64,000 bases of DNA from contig JANTQA010000048.1 of assembly GCA_027625915.1 (NCBI GenBank), positions 5,084,001 to 5,148,000 of the forward strand, read 5' to 3'. The notes beneath the pieces are model-generated. The model ran no database searches and was not told the DNA's origin. It worked only from the letters and a program-made list of their open reading frames with translations. Both the position numbers and the translations under genes were made by a program. The DNA is from Anaeramoeba flamelloides (Eukaryota; Metamonada; Anaeramoebidae). Positions 60,401-64,000 of this stretch are shown here, piece by piece (positions within the stretch are counted from its first letter, which is position 1; the number at the start of each line of letters is the position of its first letter).

Positions 60401-63335
60401 TACAAGTAATTCTCAAAATCTTTCCACAACAACTACAATGCTATCTTAAACTTTTACGAGTTCTAATCTCTTTCTTATCTGTAGTTATCTAAAATTATTT
60501 ACTTATATTTTCTCAAAGAAAAAGTTTATGTTTAAAAAAAAATAAATAGCATCTCTATTACATTTTTATAACAAAATTTCCTTTTACTTGTTGATTTTTT
60601 CAATATTTTTTAAAAAAAATATTCTTATAACGGGCTTATAACAGGTTACATTTTTATAACACTTTTTATAACTAACATTTATGTTATAAAAGTTTTTATT
60701 ATAAAATTTTATAACATTTTAAACGTTTATAACACCTTTACAACACATTTATAACATGTTATAAAAAACTTTTTTTATTAGGGATTCTTGTCAAAATTTA
60801 AAATTTAGGTTTTTTTTTTTTTTTTTTTTATTTTTGAAGGGAGGAAATTAATTTTCTCTTACAGCCCTAATTTCTAAATTTTTGTTTAGAAATTTTAATA
60901 AAGAATCATAATTATCTTTTTCATTAACTAATGACAAGATGAATAATGAATCTTTGTTTCGAATAATATCAAAGATATTATTCTTATTATTTTTGTTAAT
61001 TTGAATTAGTTTTTTAATCCAAGTTGTTCGATTTTTTTCATAGGATGGGCAGTCCCATAAAAAATGATCGATATCTTCAATGATTTCAGAGTTATGAATG
61101 TTTTTTGCATAGGTTGCATGATTTTGTAATTATTTTATTCTTATCATAAACATAAGAATATCTATTTAGATAATTTGTGAAATTTCTTAGTTTTAGGATT
61201 GAAGTAGAGCCCTTCCATTTTAAATATTTTTGTTGTTTGTTGATATTATTATTATACCTAATAATTTTTAAATATTCTTGACCTTTCCATCCAGAACTAT
61301 TTATTATTAAGTTTACTCTAAATTGATTGAGGTTCATATTTAGTAATTTTAAATTTTCTACTTTCCAATTGATATTTTCGTCATCTTTTTTAATGAATTT
61401 TAACTTTTTTGATATATGTTTGAAACCAAGAATTTCTAATTTATTTTTAAGTTTGTTTCTAAAATTTAGGTTTTTTTTTCGAAATTTTGTGATGAAGCAA
61501 AAAACCATTATTACTTGCCAAATTCAAAATTTTACCTGAAAATGTTCGAAAATCAAAAGTTCCCTTGAACAAGTGCATTCGAATTCTTTTATTTTCAAAA
61601 AACGTATAGTTTACTTCAAGTGTACTAATATACACTTAAAAATGGTTTGGATAGAACCAGTAATGATATCAAAAAAAGCAAAGTTGATTTTAAATTCGCC
61701 TTGTTTTGGTCGAAAATCATATTACGTTTTTTAATCATCAAGAAATGATTTTTTTAATTTTCGACTAAAAAACTCAAAAATCTAAAAATTTTCAATACTT
61801 TGACTTTTCTGGCATTCTTTTGTATCTTTTTTATTTGTAAAGATATTATATTTTATTTTTCACAAAACATCAAATATGAATCGTTCTTAAAGAGTTTGGA
61901 AAATGATTTTAATAATAAATGAAATACTAATATAAAAAGGGTTTTTGATAAATTACCTGTCCCATCGCCAGAGGCACTCAGCATTGAAGTATTTTTTGAA
62001 TTAATTTTTAATGAATATATTGAACCTGAGTGGCCAGACAGAAGCACCGGTTTCTCAATGCTATTGCCTGATCCGTTTTCTTTGTAATTAGTTTTCCAAT
62101 ATTTAATTGTAGAATCACTAAAGCCAGCAGCGATATACGTGAGTTCAGGATTTAATTCGATAGTATTCAATTTTTCGTAGCAATGGAAAAGGGTATAAAA
62201 GGCAATTGAGGCCTTTCTAGGTTGGTATCGGAGGTTTTCAAATTCGTCTACATCCAACACAACCAAATCACTAAATTGGTTTTTTTCTTTTTCATTTTCA
62301 GGATCATTTTCATTGATTTCGGCTTCCTCGGCATAAAAAGATGTTTCGATTCCAATTTGGATTCCTTGTTGGTTGTACGAGAGAACATTGTCACTTTCGA
62401 ATGATGTTAATTCTTGCTTTTTTTGTTCCTGTTCTCTTTTTGCCCTCCTTTTCGCTAATTTTTTCCTTTCCTTCACAGGAAGAATTAAGACATTTATGAA
62501 TTGATTTAATGTTTTTAAGATCAAGACAAAATTGGATTGTTGAATAAAATTAATAAACATTGTAAAGGGATAGTCAGATAGCTCAACAGTATATTTCTCA
62601 GTTCGAAATTTTTCTCTTATTTCTTCTTCCTTTTTTTTAATTAAATTTAATTCTTCAAAGTGTAAGGCTTCGTGGTGTGATTTGTTGTTTTCAAAAAAAT
62701 TGTTTGCTAATTTTTGATTTTGCAATAGTTTTGGTTGTTGTTTTAAATGTGTGTTTTTTTTTTTGTTTTGTTTGTTTTGTTTTGTTTTGTTTTGTTTATT
62801 CGTTTTGTTTCGTTTTGTTTTGTTAGTTTTTCAAATTACTTTCGACCAAAAGCAAATTAGCTTATCAGACATTTGTTTTTAATAATGGACTTACCTTCTT
62901 CACTAAAACCTTTAACTTTTAGATCAAAATAAAAATGTACAAAAAGTGGATAAAGGAGTTCAAACAATTCGTCCTATTAATTCACAAGAAATCAAAAGGA
63001 AAAAAAAAAAGAAAAAAAGAAGGATCGTTAAATGAAATGTTTTTTTTTTAGCTTTTTGCTTTTGTTGTTTCAGTGTGGGAAATTACTCGATAAATTTCTA
63101 AAGTTTCCATGATCCACAAATGTGCGCTCGAATAAGATTTTTGATAATCCTCAGCAGAATTCTTGCTTGTGGTGTTTCGGGAATGCAGATATTCAATCAC
63201 ATTAACATCGCTATTGGTTCGAAACTTTGGTACATTATTCATGAAATCAGATTCACGAAGAAAGTTTTCACTTGCTCTTTTATACCCCTTCGTTTGAAGA
63301 TAATTAAAAACTAACCAATTGATTGAATTGTTCAT
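54489..63335 (-). CDS. TAF5: Transcription initiation factor TFIID subunit 5 (TAF5)
   Basis: Proposed exons on the minus strand: 63335-63087, 62973-62895, 62706-61957 and 55144-54489. All introns are GT-AG, the phases agree, and 1734 nt gives 577 residues plus TAA. TAF5 is a core scaffold of TFIID (and SAGA in many species), acting at Pol II promoters. A LisH motif lies at about 4-31 (INWLVFNYLQTKGYKRASENFLRES). The TAF5 NTD2 domain lies at about 65-185 and includes the exon-2 segment ELLYPLFVHFYFDL and FFENNKSHHEALHFEEL. Seven WD repeats run from about 280 to the end, among them AGFSDSTIKYW, SASGDGTVRHW, YKGHYGAVWDVDF, ATGSSDKTVRLWD and ASGSSDNTIKIWD. An acidic linker (about 205-255) separates the halves. 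Intron 3 falls inside WD repeat 2 and is 6.8 kb long. Confidence 0.93.
55365..55624. mobile_element. TIR element family F, copy 1
   Basis: 260 bp with inverted ends CCCTAATAAAAAAA and TTTTTTTATTAGGG. The interior is built from many TTATAACA / TGTTATAA motifs that are themselves palindromic, so the whole unit can fold. No coding capacity. Confidence 0.7.
55863..56054. repeat. Inverted repeat pair, 18-bp arms
   Basis: CAAAATTTTTAACACACC (55863-55880) and its exact reverse complement (56037-56054). 192 bp overall; possibly one more small palindromic element. Confidence 0.4.
57980..58069. repeat. Repeat I, copy 2 (inverted)
   Basis: Reverse complement of 28519-28605. It keeps GAAGTGTAAATTACACTCT, itself nearly palindromic, and AAAATCATAGATTTCACAATTG. 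Confidence 0.6.
58500..58935. repeat. Dispersed repeat H, copy 2
   Basis: Same orientation and landmarks as 29090-29525 (GTTGTGTAATTGCAAAT, AAAGTTCATTAAAGTGAG, ATAGAATACTCATTTAATTG, CATTCTAATAAGTGTAT). It is followed by a TA microsatellite at about 58938-58958. Confidence 0.65.
59354..59441 (+). ncRNA. Two-stem hairpin, possible structured RNA
   Basis: AATGAGATTGTTC (59354-59366) pairs perfectly with 59429-59441. After an internal loop, TAAGATGATATT (59376-59387) pairs perfectly with 59411-59422. The terminal loop holds a further GTTC-GAA-GAAC mini-stem. GC content is above its surroundings. I do not recognise an RNA family; it could also be a small DNA palindrome. Confidence 0.35.
59630..59891 (-). 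pseudogene. Coding-like patch on minus strand, broken
   Basis: Host-like codon use on the minus strand: an ATG-led MSIQEILEECSKYFT at 59891, then in another frame KLADKRKIKGEIDLIEWMND, then a third in-frame stretch ending near 59630. Stops and frame changes separate them and no good splice sites join them. I read this as a decayed or unannotatable gene fragment and cannot name a family. Confidence 0.25.
60800..60818 (+). repeat. Target-site duplication of LINE copy 2, tail side
   Basis: AAAATTTAGGTTTTTTTTT, matched at 61461-61479. It lies directly beside the poly(T) that is the A-tail of the minus-strand LINE copy. Confidence 0.75.
60810..61460 (-). mobile_element. LINE copy 2, 5'-truncated 3' end
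   Basis: About 650 bp on the minus strand, homologous to the last 0.7 kb of the LINE at 6143-9422. LKWKGSTSILKLRNFTNYLN is identical in both. The Cys-Cys-His-Cys knuckle recurs (CNLC...HFLWDC), with one frame shift near 61100. The 3' tails share TTAGAAATTAGGGCT / TTAGGAATTCGGGCA-type sequence and end in AATAA plus poly(A). A 19-bp duplication flanks it. It keeps no reverse transcriptase, so it was dead on arrival. Confidence 0.85.
61461..61479 (+). repeat. Target-site duplication of LINE copy 2, 5' side
   Basis: A second AAAATTTAGGTTTTTTTTT at exactly the point where similarity to the LINE stops. It defines the truncation point of the insertion. Confidence 0.75.
62757..62825. repeat. TTTTG pentanucleotide microsatellite
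   Basis: An imperfect (TTTTG)n array with TTTG and TTTCG variants in TAF5 intron 2 (62707-62894). On the transcribed strand it is (CAAAA)n upstream of the exon-3 acceptor. Confidence 0.75.
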
Positions 63336-64000
63336 TGGGATCTAAGAATAATCAAAAATAAAAGATTTTGTTTATTAAACAAGTAATATTTTAAAAAAAA
63401 TGATAATTAGTTTGGTCTAAAAATAAGTATGTATTATTTTTTTTTTGACTTATTTTTTGAAATTAACCCTTCTTGAGTTCTTCCACATCTATCTATATTA
63501 TATAATGGTTCAGTGGTTTAATGTTAATATATTTGGTACTTTATTTGAAATTGAAATTTTTCATAATGTTGGACTTAAGGACTAAGTTTCGAACCCAAGT
63601 TAGTAAAGTTATTATGGAATTTTGAATTCGTTTCTCAAAAAGAATTTTCATTCTGAAAAAAATTGAACCTAAATTTTACAAGTTTTGAGATTCAAAATCA
63701 AAAGAAAAATATTATTAACGAATTTTTTGAAGGAATATTTGAAAAAAATGAATTGAGGGGGTTTCAAGAACAAGTTCAAATTTGAAAACATTTCAAACTT
63801 GTAAAAGTAACTAGAAACAATATTTAGAACCGCTTGAGGGAATTTTTTTTAGGGTTATCGATTTGAAATTGAAATTATATATTATTAAAATAAAATTTTT
63901 TAAGGATCTTTCAAGGTTAATTATTGGAAATTATTAGAATTTTGAAAATTTAGTATTCTTTTTTTGAGAAATTCTCACTATATAAATTTAACTGAGATTA
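63336..64000. other. Sequence upstream of TAF5
   Basis: AT-rich with no supported gene or recognised repeat; it should include the TAF5 promoter. Nothing I can name. Confidence 0.4.

Larger units (their letters stand above)
59259..60783. mobile_element. TIR element family F, copy 2, split by about 1.2 kb
   Basis: The left end CCCTAATAAAAAAATTTTTTATAAC at 59259 and the right end AACTTTTTTTATTAGGG at 60783 match copy 1. The right 230 bp aligns well with 55390-55624. Between about 59330 and 60540 lies sequence absent from copy 1, including the hairpin at 59354. Either something inserted into an F element or this is a longer F relative carrying extra sequence. Confidence 0.55.
55145..61956. other. 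Intron 3 of TAF5 (6.8 kb)
   Basis: Bounded by ACAG|GTAATT and CATAG|TACGCC on the minus strand. It is filled with repeats (F, H, I, a small palindrome and LINE copy 2), a two-stem hairpin and a coding-like patch, each listed separately. No intact second gene is supported inside it. Confidence 0.75.

Noticed and set aside
62825-62894. An extra TAF5 coding exon between exons 2 and 3
   Set aside because: Phases of 62895 and 62706 already agree and the domain reads through (..FSEE|ANNFFENN..), so no exon is needed there.
1-64000. tRNA, rRNA genes and CRISPR arrays
   Set aside because: No cloverleaf with a GTTCRA-type T arm, no rRNA core sequence and no evenly spaced direct repeats were seen; the short tandem runs are microsatellites.

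Overview
The window is strongly AT-rich nuclear DNA from a eukaryotic protist. The genes have GT-AG introns. Their products are eukaryotic (a TFIID subunit, an RNA polymerase III subunit, RAD52, a Furry-type scaffold). They carry long asparagine, lysine and glutamine runs of the kind seen in amoebae such as dictyostelids and Anaeramoeba. Sequence alone does not let me place the species. TAA and TAG serve as stops and nothing suggests a variant code.

Layout. 1-1.2 kb: a short inverted-terminal-repeat (TIR) element. 1.24-12.19 kb (+): a seven-exon gene for a 1290-residue helical protein I do not recognise. A decayed LINE (6.14-9.42 kb, with a 17-bp target duplication) sits in its fifth intron. 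14.55-15.11 kb (+): intronless RNA polymerase III subunit RPC9/CRCP. 15.1-23.5 kb: no gene found, but a dense set of fold-back and TIR elements, including three copies of one 200-bp palindrome, and a short retroelement fossil. 23.55-39.84 kb (+): a very large gene, called here as a Furry/Tao3/Mor2-like cell-morphogenesis scaffold, that ends in an RGS domain; its introns carry more TIR elements. 41.69-42.94 kb (-): RAD52. Only 99 bp away, and divergent from it, lies a possible first exon of another gene (43.04 kb, +). 45.02-50.00 kb (-): an intronless 1660-residue helical protein of unknown function. 54.49-63.34 kb (-): four-exon TAF5. Its third intron is about 6.8 kb and holds a second, 5'-truncated LINE copy with a 19-bp target duplication, several other repeats and a strong hairpin.

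The recognised genes are housekeeping genes of transcription (TAF5, RPC9), recombination (RAD52) and cell shape or polarity (Furry-RGS). They do not form a pathway together. Nearly all accessory DNA is short non-autonomous elements, at least eight families here, lying in introns and intergenic stretches. They account for much of the unusually long introns. The most distinctive protein feature is the RGS domain at the end of the Furry-like protein. The most distinctive non-coding signals are a GC-rich segment that can form an H-type pseudoknot (41.06 kb) and a two-stem hairpin (59.35 kb).

Exon joins were worked out by hand from reading frame, phase and GT-AG borders, without transcript data. 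Coordinates beside long homopolymers may be off by one or two bases.
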